DNA of 64,000 nt from Rhizobium johnstonii 3841 (GCF_000009265.1 NC_008384.1:62001-126000), one strand, 5' to 3'; shown: positions 26,573-35,228, counted from the stretch's first letter. A program made the numbers and translations. The notes: generated from the sequence alone by a model not told the origin.

Positions 26573-27247
26573 ATGCTCAAGCAAGTCCACGACCCGGCGG
26601 AAACAGTAAGCGATGTCGTCTTCCGGCAGATTCGCGAGGACATCATATCGGGCACATTGCCGCCGGGGGCCAAGATCAAGCTGGAGCAGGCAAAGGAGCG
26701 CTACTCCATCGGCATTTCATCGCTGCGCGAAATCCTGAGCCGCCTGACCACGGAAAACCTCGTCGTCGCCGAGGGGCAGCGCGGTTTTGAAGTCAGCCCT
26801 GCTTCTCGCCGCGAACTCCTCGAGCTCGCCGACCTCAGGATCGTTCTGGAAACGCACGCGATCGGCCTTGCCTTCGCTGCGGGAAATCTCGAATGGGAGG
26901 GGCGCATCGTCGCCGCCCATCACCGGCTGGCCGCCGCGGAACGCAAGCTCCTTGCCGGCGACGTCTCGAGGACCGTCGACTGGGTCCGATACGATTGGGA
27001 GTTCCATCAGGCGATCGTCTCGGCCTGCAATTCGGCGACGCTGATGGCGACATTGTCATCCGTCTTCGACCGCTTTCTCCGCTACCATATGCTGGCCGAG
27101 AGTTTTCGCGGCAAGCCCGTCGTCGATGACCACAGGCTTTTGTTTGAACTTTCCATTCGGCGCGACGTCGCCGGCGCGACCGACGTCGTCAGGCGGCACG
27201 TTCAAAGCGGCGTGGAACATGTGCTGAAGAGCGGCCGGATTACTTAG
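26573..27247 (+). CDS. GntR family regulator, FCD domain (2 of 2)
   Basis: This 224-residue regulator closely resembles its neighbour: VVFRQIREDIISGTLPPGAKIK, ISSLREILSRLTTENLV in the winged helix, then DLRIVLETHAIGL, DWEFHQAIVSACNSA and DHRLLFELSIRRD in the FCD domain. The pair arose by tandem duplication. With two copies, one could be specific for a pathway intermediate and one for the substrate, or they could form a mixed dimer. It is followed by a hairpin and faces the convergent quiC-like gene. Confidence 0.9.
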   Translation: MLKQVHDPAETVSDVVFRQIREDIISGTLPPGAKIKLEQAKERYSIGISSLREILSRLTTENLVVAEGQRGFEVSPASRRELLELADLRIVLETHAIGLAFAAGNLEWEGRIVAAHHRLAAAERKLLAGDVSRTVDWVRYDWEFHQAIVSACNSATLMATLSSVFDRFLRYHMLAESFRGKPVVDDHRLLFELSIRRDVAGATDVVRRHVQSGVEHVLKSGRIT

Positions 27248-27250
27248 GGC

Positions 27251-27309
27251 AATTCCAGGAAAAGTGCGACGCGGTTTTCCGTCCGGAATGCGCAAAACAA
27301 AAGGTTAGA
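27251..27309 (+). repeat. Interspersed intergenic repeat, copy 2
   Basis: This stretch matches the minus strand of 12554-12616 over about 60 bases with scattered changes. It follows the stop of the second FCD regulator. Confidence 0.6.
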
Positions 27310-27344
27310 GCGGCTCTGCGCTTTCATGAAAAGCTGAGCCGCTC
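27308..27344. terminator. Hairpin between convergent genes
   Basis: A perfect 9-bp stem (GAGCGGCTC and GAGCCGCTC) encloses a further inner pairing of CTTTC with GAAAG. It lies between the convergent FCD regulator and quiC-like genes. No long T-run follows, so termination is plausible but not certain. Confidence 0.5.
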
Positions 27345-27356
27345 CTAAACCTTAGC

Positions 27357-29252
27357 TCAAGAGGCATCTTTCGGAATTCCTTCCGGACGCATCTGTTTCT
27401 TCAGAGCGGCGATCCGGAAAATCGCGTTCGGGGCGCCATAGCCGCGGTAGCCGCGGCGCTCGACGATCTCGAAAAAGAAACCCTCTCCGTAGGTTCCGCT
27501 ATAGAGCTGGAAATATTCGCCGTGCTCGTCGCGGTCATAAAGGATGTTTTCCGCCTTCAGCCGCTCGGTCAATGCAGGATCGAGGCCGAAGCGTGCTTCG
27601 ACGTCGTCGTAGTAGTTCGGCGAAATGTGCAGTGATCTGAAACCGCAGACACGAAGGCTTTCTGCGGTTGCAAAGATGTCCTCGGTCACAAACGCCAGAT
27701 GCTGGATGCCGGCCCCGAATTTCTCGGCCATGAAATGTCCCGCCAGGGTGCGGCGATTCTCGGCGCCGTTCATGGTAATGCGCAGCGCCCCGGTGTCGTT
27801 CTCGACGACTTGACTGCGCACCACCCCGGCCGGATCGATGATATCGACCATCGGCGTCTTCCGCGTCTCGAAAATGGACGTGTAGAACAGAAGCCAGGTG
27901 AGCATTTCATCGTAGCCGACCGTCTGGGCGACGTGATCAATGCGCAAAAGGCTTGCTGATGGCGCGTCGCTGTCGTCGGTGACCGGCTGAAAGTCGATTT
28001 CGGAAAAGCGCCCCAATGCGCTCTTGTCGTCGATGAGGTAGACGATCCCGCCCCCGACACCCCGAATGGCGGGCAGCTTGAGCTCACCGTCCGCGACAGG
28101 CTGGGTGAACGGCTCGGCATCCAAGGCGAGCGCGCGCTCATATGCTTTGGCGGCATCGTCGACGATCAGGGCCATGGCATAGGCAAAAGTACCGTGAACG
28201 GCGTAGGCGGCGTTGGCGAATCCTGCCTGATCGACATTGACGAGGATGCGGATCTCGCCCTGCTCGAAGAGGGAGACCTTTTTCGTGCGGTGGACCGCCG
28301 TCTTTTTGAATCCGAGGGTGCGCAGCAATGCAACCAGCTCGACTTCGTCTTCCTCGTCCGTGGCAAACTCGACGAAGCCGACGCCCTTGACGGAAGGCCT
28401 TTCCGGCATCGCCGCTCCGGTCATGCTGCCGGTGCCGAGATTGCGTCGTACCTGATCGCCAAGATAAATCAGAGAGCGGTGGCCGTCGGCCGCAATGGCA
28501 CGCGACAAACCGCCTCGAAACTGGTCGTTGAAGATCTCCAGGGAGAAATAGCCGTCATAACCTGTCGCCGCGACGGCTTCGGTGAACGCCGTGACGGGAA
28601 GGTCGCCTTCACCCGGCATGTTGCGGAAGTGGCGGCTCCAGTAGAGCAGGTCCATGTCGATATCAGGGGCATCGGCAAGCTGGACGATGAAGATCTTCTC
28701 CTTGGGAATCGAGCGGATCGAATTGACGTCGATCTTGCGCGACAAGGTGTGGAAGCTGTCGAGGATAAGACCGACATTCGGATGATCGGCGCGACGGACG
28801 ATCTCCCAGGCGTCGCGGTGGTCGCTGATATGGCGACCCCAGGCAAGCGCCTCGTAGCCCACTCTCAGTCCACGCCGGGCGGCACGCTCGCCAAGTTCGT
28901 GAAAGTCCGCCGCCGCCCGGTCGATGCCGCCGATGGCTGCCGGCGAGACATTGGAGCAGACGAGCACCAGATCCGTTCCGAGCTGCTGCATCACGTCGAA
29001 CTTCCGTTCCGCGCGGTCAAACGTGCGGCTTCGCAGCGGCTCCGGCATGCCCTCGAAATCACGGAATGGCTGAAACAGGGTGATCTCCAGGCCATGGTCG
29101 CGGACGAGTTTTCCGACATCGGCCGGGCTTCCGTCGAAGGCGAGGAAGTCATTTTCGAAGATCTCGACGCCGTCGAAGCCCGCCCGGGCGATCGCCTCGA
29201 GCTTCTCAGGGAGTTCGCCGCTGATCGTTACAGTCGCAATCGAGGTCCTCAT
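27357..29252 (-). CDS. quiC: 3-dehydroshikimate dehydratase, two-domain QuiC type
   Basis: The 631-residue protein starts MRTSIATVTISGELPEKLE at 29252. Residues 1-280 form a sugar-phosphate-isomerase TIM barrel with metal-ligand motifs GYEALAWG, LILDSFHTL, VQLADAP and SLEIFND. The rest is a hydroxyphenylpyruvate-dioxygenase-like VOC region with DHVAQTV, QHLAFVTEDIF and FFEIVERRGYRGYG. This fusion is the QuiC1 class, which dehydrates 3-dehydroshikimate to protocatechuate. It is divergent from the ABC importer and aroQ operon, whose product feeds it, and protocatechuate is used by pca genes 10 kb away. The longer frame to 29303 has an unlikely start. Confidence 0.9.
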   Translation of the reverse strand: MRTSIATVTISGELPEKLEAIARAGFDGVEIFENDFLAFDGSPADVGKLVRDHGLEITLFQPFRDFEGMPEPLRSRTFDRAERKFDVMQQLGTDLVLVCSNVSPAAIGGIDRAAADFHELGERAARRGLRVGYEALAWGRHISDHRDAWEIVRRADHPNVGLILDSFHTLSRKIDVNSIRSIPKEKIFIVQLADAPDIDMDLLYWSRHFRNMPGEGDLPVTAFTEAVAATGYDGYFSLEIFNDQFRGGLSRAIAADGHRSLIYLGDQVRRNLGTGSMTGAAMPERPSVKGVGFVEFATDEEDEVELVALLRTLGFKKTAVHRTKKVSLFEQGEIRILVNVDQAGFANAAYAVHGTFAYAMALIVDDAAKAYERALALDAEPFTQPVADGELKLPAIRGVGGGIVYLIDDKSALGRFSEIDFQPVTDDSDAPSASLLRIDHVAQTVGYDEMLTWLLFYTSIFETRKTPMVDIIDPAGVVRSQVVENDTGALRITMNGAENRRTLAGHFMAEKFGAGIQHLAFVTEDIFATAESLRVCGFRSLHISPNYYDDVEARFGLDPALTERLKAENILYDRDEHGEYFQLYSGTYGEGFFFEIVERRGYRGYGAPNAIFRIAALKKQMRPEGIPKDAS

Positions 29253-29379
29253 GTCAAAGCCCTTCCGATATCCGTGCGAGATTAAGCGAGCGCCGAACGC
29301 CACGATGCGTCCCGAAAAATCGCTCGCTACTATTATGGCAAATGTCGTGAGGAATTCAAATAGCGTGTCTTATTATAAA

Positions 29380-29391
29380 TTCTCATATGAT
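29380..29391 (-). promoter_or_regulatory. Candidate FCD-regulator operator, copy 2
   Basis: The minus strand reads ATCATATGAGAA, identical to 25729-25740, in the A/T-rich divergent promoter between quiC and the binding-protein gene. Confidence 0.45.
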
Positions 29392-29500
29392 TTTGAAAAA
29401 CTCTGTTGATTTGAGCGCTCGTCTCTGGCAATCATTGCTCACACAGTCAAAAGGTGAGGTGGCTGTCCGGTCGAATGACCGCTAAAGGAGGAGGAATCAC

Positions 29501-30331
29501 ATGTTCAAATCTATGCTGACGCGCCGAAACGCGATGCTCGGAGCCGCGGCCCTGGTGGCTGCCGTCACCCTGGCGCAACCGGCCGCCGCCATCACGCCTG
29601 ATGAAATCAAGGCTCGCGGCAAGATCATCGTCGGAATTCAGGGTGACAACCCGCCCTGGGGCTTTGTGACCAGCGGCGGCAAACAGGACGGCCTCGATGC
29701 CGACATCGCAACGCTGTTTGCCAAGGAACTGGGTGTTGCGGTCGAGTTCGTGCCGCTTGAAGTCAACAACCGCATTCCAGCACTGACGGCCGGCCGCGTC
29801 GACGTTCTCTTCGCAACGATGGCGATGCTGCCGGATCGTGCAAAGGCCGTGCAGTTCAGCAAGCCCTATGTCGCCAATGCCATCGTTCTGATTGGTCCGA
29901 AATCGGCTGAGATCAAGACCAATGACGACATGGCCAAGTTCACGGTCGGCGTCGCCAAGGGTGCGGCCCAGGATACGCAGGTCACCAAGAACGCACCGCC
30001 GAGCACGACGATCCGGCGCTATGATGGAGACGCGGCGAGCGTCCAGGCGCTGGTGTCCGGCCAGGTGGAGACGCTTGGTGGCAACATCTTCTACATGGAC
30101 CGGGTGGAGAAGGCCCGTCCGGGCGAATTCGAAAACAAGCTTGAATTCCAGAAGCTCTACAACGGTGCTTGCACGCGTCTCGGCGAAAAGGAAATCAATG
30201 CGGCGCTCAACACCTTCATCGACAAGATCAAGGCAAACGGCGAACTCAAGGCAGTCTACGACAAGTGGATGAAGGTTCCAGTCCCGGAATTCCCGGAAAC
30301 GCTGGAAGGCATTCCGTTCGCGGCGAACTGA
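29501..30331 (+). CDS. Substrate-binding protein of a polar-amino-acid-type ABC importer
   Basis: The 276-residue protein has a signal (RRNAMLGAAALVAAVTLAQ; the twin arginines may make it Tat-dependent) and a type II periplasmic-binding fold of family 3. Marks include IIVGIQGDNPPWGFV, GLDADIATLFAKELG and DVLFATMAMLPDRAKAVQFSKPY. Family 3 usually binds amino acids, but here the operon encodes quinate/shikimate enzymes, so the ligand is inferred to be a hydroxylated cyclic acid. It has the strongest ribosome site around, AAAGGAGGAGG. It is the first gene of a seven-gene operon. Confidence 0.88.
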   Translation: MFKSMLTRRNAMLGAAALVAAVTLAQPAAAITPDEIKARGKIIVGIQGDNPPWGFVTSGGKQDGLDADIATLFAKELGVAVEFVPLEVNNRIPALTAGRVDVLFATMAMLPDRAKAVQFSKPYVANAIVLIGPKSAEIKTNDDMAKFTVGVAKGAAQDTQVTKNAPPSTTIRRYDGDAASVQALVSGQVETLGGNIFYMDRVEKARPGEFENKLEFQKLYNGACTRLGEKEINAALNTFIDKIKANGELKAVYDKWMKVPVPEFPETLEGIPFAAN

Positions 30332-30394
30332 GCGAACGTCAAAGGCGGACGAGGCCCGGCCTTCCGGCCGATGACAGGGCCCGCCAACCACTCT

Positions 30395-30470
30395 TCCGTC
30401 ATGCTCGGGCTCGTCCCGGGCATCTACGGCGGCAGATCCCCGGCACAAGGCCGAGGATGATGTCCTCAAA
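30395..30470. repeat. Interspersed palindromic repeat
   Basis: The stretch contains GTCATGCTCGGGCTCGTCCC, then CATCTACGGCGGCAGATCC and CACAAGGCCGAGGATGATG, two imperfect palindromes in tandem. This sequence type is repeated many times between genes in Rhizobium genomes. It lies after the binding-protein gene. Confidence 0.55.
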
Positions 30471-30493
30471 GAGGCAATCCCTCACAAAACAAA

Positions 30494-30514
30494 GCCGGGC
30501 AAGCAATGCCCGGC
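30494..30514 (+). repeat. Intercistronic hairpin
   Basis: An 8-bp perfect stem (GCCGGGCA and TGCCCGGC) with a 5-nt loop lies between the binding-protein gene and aroQ. There is no T-run. Such hairpins often protect the abundant binding-protein mRNA from 3' decay. Confidence 0.5.
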
Positions 30515-30562
30515 AACGCAACCGCCATGCTTAAGGCTCTGCCCGCATCCAGGAGCGCGATC

Positions 30563-31006
30563 ATGAACAAACCAATCTTTGTGCTCAACGGGCCGAACCT
30601 CAATCTTCTCGGTCAGCGCGAACCGGCGATCTATGGAACCACGACGCTGGCCGACATCGGGAAACGATGCGTGACCAAGGCAAAGTCCTTGGGATTCGAC
30701 GTCGAGTTTCGGCAGACCAATTTCGAGGGCGAACTGGTCGAGAGCGTGCACCAGGCCCGGACCGACGCCTGCGGCATCATCATCAATCCTGCCGGCTATA
30801 CGTTCACGTCGATCGCTCTTCTCGATGCGTTGAAGATGTTCGACCCGCCGAAGATCGAACTGCACATCTCCAATGTCCATGCGCGCGAAAGCATCTACCA
30901 CAATTCGCTGATCTCGCGCGTTGCCACGGCCATCATGATCGGCTTTGGAGCCGACGGCTACGAACTCGCTGTCCAGGCGATGGCTGGAATGGTCAAGCGG
31001 GACTGA
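30563..31006 (+). CDS. aroQ: Type II 3-dehydroquinate dehydratase
   Basis: The 147-residue enzyme begins MNKPIFVLNGPNLNLLGQRE. Conserved catalytic residues are visible: Arg19, Tyr24 (EPAIYG), Asn75 (INPAGYT), His101 (ELHISN) and Arg108 (HARES). It converts 3-dehydroquinate to 3-dehydroshikimate, and as a type II enzyme it suits the catabolic direction. The start at 30563 matches the family. It is inside the ABC importer operon, so it is the catabolic copy rather than the housekeeping one. Confidence 0.95.
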   Translation: MNKPIFVLNGPNLNLLGQREPAIYGTTTLADIGKRCVTKAKSLGFDVEFRQTNFEGELVESVHQARTDACGIIINPAGYTFTSIALLDALKMFDPPKIELHISNVHARESIYHNSLISRVATAIMIGFGADGYELAVQAMAGMVKRD

Positions 31007-31037
31007 ATTTTCAGGAAGACGGACCAGAAGGATCGCC

Positions 31038-31706
31038 ATGAATTATAAGTTGGATTTCACCCCGGTCATAGATGGCCTGCCGAGCCTTCTGCTTGGCTGC
31101 CTCGGGACATTCTTGCTTGCCATTTGTGGGATGTTGCTGGCGATCGTCATCGGAATTGGCGGCGTCGCCTTGCGCGACTCTGCGCTGAAGCCGGCGCGAT
31201 GGCTGGTCATCGCCTTCGTCGAATTGATCCGCAACACACCGTTTCTGGTGCAGATCTTCTTCATCTACTTCGCGCTTCCGCTGACAGGCATCAGGCTGGA
31301 TCCGACACCGACGGCGATTATCGCGCTCGGCATCAACGGCGGCGCCTACGCGATCGAGATCATTCGTGGCGGCGTCCAGTCGATCCCGAAGGGACAGATG
31401 GAAGCGGGTCTGGCGCTTGGTCTGCACAAGGCTCAGGTTTTCCGGCTGATCATCCTCAAGCCGGCATTGCGGGCGATCTATCCGTCCTTGACCAGCCAGT
31501 TCGTCCTGTTGACGCTGACCACCAGCATTGCATCGGCGATTTCGGCCTACGAGCTGACGTCCGTTTCGCAGCGCATCGAGTCGGAGAGCTTCCGCAGCTT
31601 CGAGGTCTACTTCACCGTCACGGTTTTCTATTTCGTGATCTCCTGGCTGATGATGCGCATCTTCGCGCAGTTTTCGGCGCGCTACTTCAAATATCCGGTC
31701 AAGTAG
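31038..31706 (+). CDS. Polar-amino-acid-type ABC permease (1)
   Basis: This 222-residue membrane protein has the HisMQ-type layout: first helix LLLGCLGTFLLAICGMLLAI, ELIRNTPFLVQIFFIYFALP, and the EAA loop GLALGLHKAQVFRLIILKPAL. It contacts the ATPase and pairs with the next permease to form the channel. Start ATG at 31038 follows GAAGGA. Confidence 0.92.
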   Translation: MNYKLDFTPVIDGLPSLLLGCLGTFLLAICGMLLAIVIGIGGVALRDSALKPARWLVIAFVELIRNTPFLVQIFFIYFALPLTGIRLDPTPTAIIALGINGGAYAIEIIRGGVQSIPKGQMEAGLALGLHKAQVFRLIILKPALRAIYPSLTSQFVLLTLTTSIASAISAYELTSVSQRIESESFRSFEVYFTVTVFYFVISWLMMRIFAQFSARYFKYPVK

Positions 31707-31716
31707 GAGGAATTCC

Positions 31717-32358
31717 ATGGGTCACGAAGAATTCGTCTTCCTCCTGATCGGCCTGAAATGGACCGTGCTCCTGTCCGCCGTCGGCTTTGTCTGCGGCGGT
31801 ATCGCAGGGCTCGGCGTCGCCCTTGCCCGTGCCTCGGGCATACCGCTGCTGGAACGCGTCACGGCCGGCTATATCGCCGTCTTCCAGGGAACGCCGCTGC
31901 TGATGCAGCTTTTCGTCGTCTATTACGGCCTGGCGCTGGTAGGGCTGATGCTCGATTCCTGGGTGGCCGTCGCCATCGGCCTGACGCTGCATGCGAGCGC
32001 CTATCTCGGCGAGATCTGGCGCGGATCGATCGAAGCGGTTCCGCGCGGCCAGACGGAAGCGGCAAAGGCTCTCAGCCTCAGATACATCTCGCGCATGAAG
32101 GATGTCATCCTGCCGCAGGCGCTGCGCATTTCGCTGCCAGCCACGATCGGTTTCCTCGTGCAGTTGATCAAGGGCACCTCGCTTGCATCGATCGTCGGCT
32201 TCACCGAGCTGACGCGGGCCGGCAACATCATCTCCAACCAGATCTTCCAACCGCTGACGGTCTTCGGCATCGTCGGCATTCTCTATTTCCTGATGTGCTG
32301 CCCACTGACGATTCTTGGCGCTCGCCTCGAACGAAAGTTTGCCGCCTCCGCGCGTTGA
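31717..32358 (+). CDS. Polar-amino-acid-type ABC permease (2)
   Basis: A 213-residue partner permease, with FQGTPLLMQLFVVYYGLALVG and EAA loop AKALSLRYISRMKDVILPQAL. It follows the first permease by ten bases with TAGGAGGAATTCC as ribosome site. It is shorter than its partner because of a compact N-terminus. Confidence 0.92.
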   Translation: MGHEEFVFLLIGLKWTVLLSAVGFVCGGIAGLGVALARASGIPLLERVTAGYIAVFQGTPLLMQLFVVYYGLALVGLMLDSWVAVAIGLTLHASAYLGEIWRGSIEAVPRGQTEAAKALSLRYISRMKDVILPQALRISLPATIGFLVQLIKGTSLASIVGFTELTRAGNIISNQIFQPLTVFGIVGILYFLMCCPLTILGARLERKFAASAR

Positions 32359-32411
32359 TCCGCATTCCTCGTCCTCGACGCGGTCCAGCCCGCCAATATG
32401 GAGTTCTACCG

Positions 32412-33176
32412 ATGACCAGTCCCAGTCCTGCTCAAGGCGCAGAAACCATGATCACCATGGAGCGTGTGGAGAAGTGGTATGGCGCTTTTCAGGCCCTGCG
32501 CGACATCAACATATCGGTTCGCAGCGGCGAGAGGATCGTCTTGTGCGGGCCTTCCGGCAGCGGCAAGTCGACGCTCATTCGCTGCATCAACCATCTCGAG
32601 ACCTACGAAAGAGGTGAAATCCGCGTCGGCGGGATTCTTCTCGGCAATCAGGCCAAGACCATTGATGCGATCCGTCGCGAGGTCGGCATGGTCTTCCAGC
32701 AGTTCAATCTGTTTCCGCATCTGACCGTGCTGCAGAACTGCATGCTGGCACCGATGAAGGCAGTTGGCGTCAGCAGGGCGGAGGCCGAGGAACGGGCACG
32801 CGGGCTGCTCGAGCGGGTCAAGATCCTGGAGCAGGCCGACAAATATCCGGTGCAGCTTTCGGGCGGCCAGCAGCAGCGTGTCGCCATCGCCCGCGCGCTT
32901 TGCATGCGGCCGAAAGTGATGCTGTTCGATGAGCCGACGTCGGCGCTTGACCCGGAGATGGTCAAGGAGGTGCTGGATACGATGATCGCGCTGGCCGACG
33001 AGGGCATGACGATGATCTGCGTCACGCACGAAATGGGATTTGCCCGCCAGGTCGCCGATCGCGTGATCTTCATGGCCAGCGGCGCGATCGTCGAGGAAGC
33101 CCCGCCGGCCGAGTTCTTCACAAACCCACAGCATGAGCGAACCAGGAAATTCCTCGGAGAAATCCTGCGGAAGTAA
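32412..33176 (+). CDS. Polar-amino-acid-type ABC ATPase
   Basis: The 254-residue ATPase has Walker A GPSGSGKS, Q-loop VFQQFNLFPH, signature LSGGQQQR, Walker B VMLFDEPTSALDPEM and the H-loop CVTHEMGFA. These are the marks of GlnQ/HisP-type ATPases, not of sugar or carboxylate importers. The start at 32412 fits the family's short N-terminal lead. With the two permeases and binding protein it makes a complete importer. Confidence 0.94.
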   Translation: MTSPSPAQGAETMITMERVEKWYGAFQALRDINISVRSGERIVLCGPSGSGKSTLIRCINHLETYERGEIRVGGILLGNQAKTIDAIRREVGMVFQQFNLFPHLTVLQNCMLAPMKAVGVSRAEAEERARGLLERVKILEQADKYPVQLSGGQQQRVAIARALCMRPKVMLFDEPTSALDPEMVKEVLDTMIALADEGMTMICVTHEMGFARQVADRVIFMASGAIVEEAPPAEFFTNPQHERTRKFLGEILRK

Positions 33177-33220
33177 GGCGTCTCAAGGTCGATGCCTCTG
33201 GCAAATTATGGGAGCCGGCA

Positions 33221-34288
33221 ATGAAGCCGCTAGAGATTGCAGTCATGGGAGCCGGCCTCATCGGCAGGCGCCACGTCGAGCGTGTCATGTCCGAGCCCGG
33301 AACCGTTCTCTCGGCGGTGATCGATCCTTCCGACGCCGGTCGCGACTTTGCCGGGACTGTCGGCGCCCGATGGTACCGGAGCTTTTCGGACATTCGCGTC
33401 GAGGACAGGCCTGACGGTGCGATCGTGGCAACGCCGAACCAGCTTCACGTCGAGAACGGCCTGGAGATCGTCGCCGCCGGTATCCCCGTTCTGATCGAGA
33501 AACCGATCGCCGACGACGTCGATGCCGCCGCGGCATTGGTCGCAGCCGGCGAGAAGGCGGGCATACCGCTGCTGGTCGGCCATCACAGGCGTCACAATCC
33601 GATGATCCAGGCGGTCAAGCAGATCGTCGACGGCGGAAGGCTTGGCCGGATCATCGCGGTGCACGGCACGTTCTGGGTCGCAAAGCCCGACGACTATTTC
33701 GATATCCCCTGGCGGCGCGAAGCGGGCGCCGGCCCGGTCTTCGTCAACCTGATCCACGATGTCGATCTCTTCCGATATCTCCTCGGCGAGGTCGAAGCCG
33801 TCCATGCGATGGAATCGCACGCGGTGCGGAACCATGCCGTCGAGGATACGGCCGTCGTCACGCTGCGTTTCGCAAGCGGGGTGCTTGCAACCCTCAACGG
33901 CAGTGATGCCGTGGCCGCGCCCTGGAGCTGGGAGACGACCACCGGGGAGAACCCCGCTTTTCCCCGTTACGATCAATTCTGCTACCAGATCGGTGGCACC
34001 AGGAGTTCGCTCGGAATTCCCGATCCGACGCTTTGGACGAGCCCCTCGAAGCCCGATTGGCTGGAGCAGCTTGCCCAGGAGCGCGTGCCTTACGCAGCAG
34101 CCGATCCCCTTTGCGTTCAGCTCAGACATTTTTGCGACGTCATTCGTGGCGATGCCACGCCTCTGGTGAGTGGCCGGGAGGGCCTCGCCACTCTAAGGGT
34201 CGTCGAAGCGATCAAGAGATCGGCGCGCTGGGGACAGATGATCCACCTCTCTAACGCCAGCGCCTCTTCCGATCCCCAGAAAGTCTGA
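33221..34288 (+). CDS. Gfo/Idh/MocA family oxidoreductase
   Basis: The 355-residue protein has a Rossmann motif VMGAGLIGRRHVERV, the family's VLIEKPIADDVDAAAALV with the catalytic lysine, and LIHDVDLFRYLLGEVEAV with the active-site DxxH-type region. It should be NAD(P)-dependent and act on a polyol or cyclitol-like hydroxyl. In this operon the natural guess is oxidation of quinate or shikimate (C3) to the dehydro form. It precedes the shikimate-dehydrogenase-like gene by four bases. Activity is inferred from context only. Confidence 0.85.
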   Translation: MKPLEIAVMGAGLIGRRHVERVMSEPGTVLSAVIDPSDAGRDFAGTVGARWYRSFSDIRVEDRPDGAIVATPNQLHVENGLEIVAAGIPVLIEKPIADDVDAAAALVAAGEKAGIPLLVGHHRRHNPMIQAVKQIVDGGRLGRIIAVHGTFWVAKPDDYFDIPWRREAGAGPVFVNLIHDVDLFRYLLGEVEAVHAMESHAVRNHAVEDTAVVTLRFASGVLATLNGSDAVAAPWSWETTTGENPAFPRYDQFCYQIGGTRSSLGIPDPTLWTSPSKPDWLEQLAQERVPYAAADPLCVQLRHFCDVIRGDATPLVSGREGLATLRVVEAIKRSARWGQMIHLSNASASSDPQKV

Positions 34289-34292
34289 CCAT

Positions 34293-35123
34293 ATGATCAC
34301 CGGGACGACCAAACTCATCGCGCACCTCGGCTATCCGACGGAGTCCTTCAAGGCGCCGCTGATCTACAATCCGTACTTCGAGAAGAACGGAATTGATGCC
34401 GTCGTCGTGCCGATGGGCTGCAGGCCGGAGGACTATCCGGCGTTTCTGAAGCTTCTGTTCCGGCTATCCAATATCCACGGTGCTCTGATTACGATGCCGC
34501 ACAAGATTTCGACGATGGCGCTGCTCGACGAAACGTCGACCAACGCGAAAGTCGCCGGCTCGTGCAACGCAGTGCGTCTCGGGTCGGACGGCAGGCTGAT
34601 CGGTGACATGTTCGATGGCGAGGGCTTCGTTCGCGGCGTGTTGCGCAAGGGTAAAAAGGTTGAAGGAGCCCATGCGCTCATCGCGGGCGCCGGCGGCGTC
34701 GGCTCGGCGATCGCGGCGTCCTTGGCACAGGCGGGCGTGGAGCATCTCGCCATCTTCGACGCCAACGAGACGACCGCGACCGCGCTGCTGGACAGGCTGA
34801 AGAAATTTTATCCGCAGCTTCAAGTGACAGTCGGATCCGCCGATCCTGATGGTTTCGACATCGTCGTCAATGCGACACCTCTCGGCATGCGACGGGGCGA
34901 CCCGCTGCCGATCGATATCGACCGCATCTCGCCATCGACCTTCGTCGGCGAAGTCGTGATGACGAAGGAGATAACCCCTTTTCTCGAGGCCGTGCGGGCG
35001 CGCGGCTGTGCATTTCAGGTTGGGACGGACATGTTGTTCGAACAGATCCCCGCCTATCTCGAATTCTTCGAATTCCCGACGACGACGGCCGACAATCTGC
35101 GGGCGATCGCCAAACTCGGATGA
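34293..35123 (+). CDS. Shikimate dehydrogenase-like protein (AroE family)
   Basis: This 276-residue protein has the AroE domains: an N-terminal substrate domain and a Rossmann domain with AGAGGVGSAIAASLAQAG. The catalytic Lys71 (TMPHK) and Asp108 are present. However, the usual NTDG becomes MFDG at 106-109, and the serine pair that binds the substrate carboxylate (SxS in AroE) is replaced by TESFKAP near 16-22. It is thus a divergent member, possibly for quinate or another substrate. It ends the seven-gene operon. Confidence 0.85.
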   Translation: MITGTTKLIAHLGYPTESFKAPLIYNPYFEKNGIDAVVVPMGCRPEDYPAFLKLLFRLSNIHGALITMPHKISTMALLDETSTNAKVAGSCNAVRLGSDGRLIGDMFDGEGFVRGVLRKGKKVEGAHALIAGAGGVGSAIAASLAQAGVEHLAIFDANETTATALLDRLKKFYPQLQVTVGSADPDGFDIVVNATPLGMRRGDPLPIDIDRISPSTFVGEVVMTKEITPFLEAVRARGCAFQVGTDMLFEQIPAYLEFFEFPTTTADNLRAIAKLG

Positions 35124-35131
35124 TGCCGAAT

Positions 35132-35180
35132 TTAGAGCAAGATGCCGTAAGGTGTGAGCGGTTTTGGGACGACCTTGGTC
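35132..35180. repeat. Degenerate interspersed repeat
   Basis: The sequence around TTTAGAGCAAGATGCCG followed by GTGTGAGCGGTTTTGGGACG resembles the common alphaproteobacterial intergenic repeat with a scattered core. It lies between convergent genes. It is a weak match. Confidence 0.35.
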
Positions 35181-35228
35181 TCGTCAAACTCGCTTCAGCC
35201 AAAATCTGGATGCGCTTTTCCGATGTGA

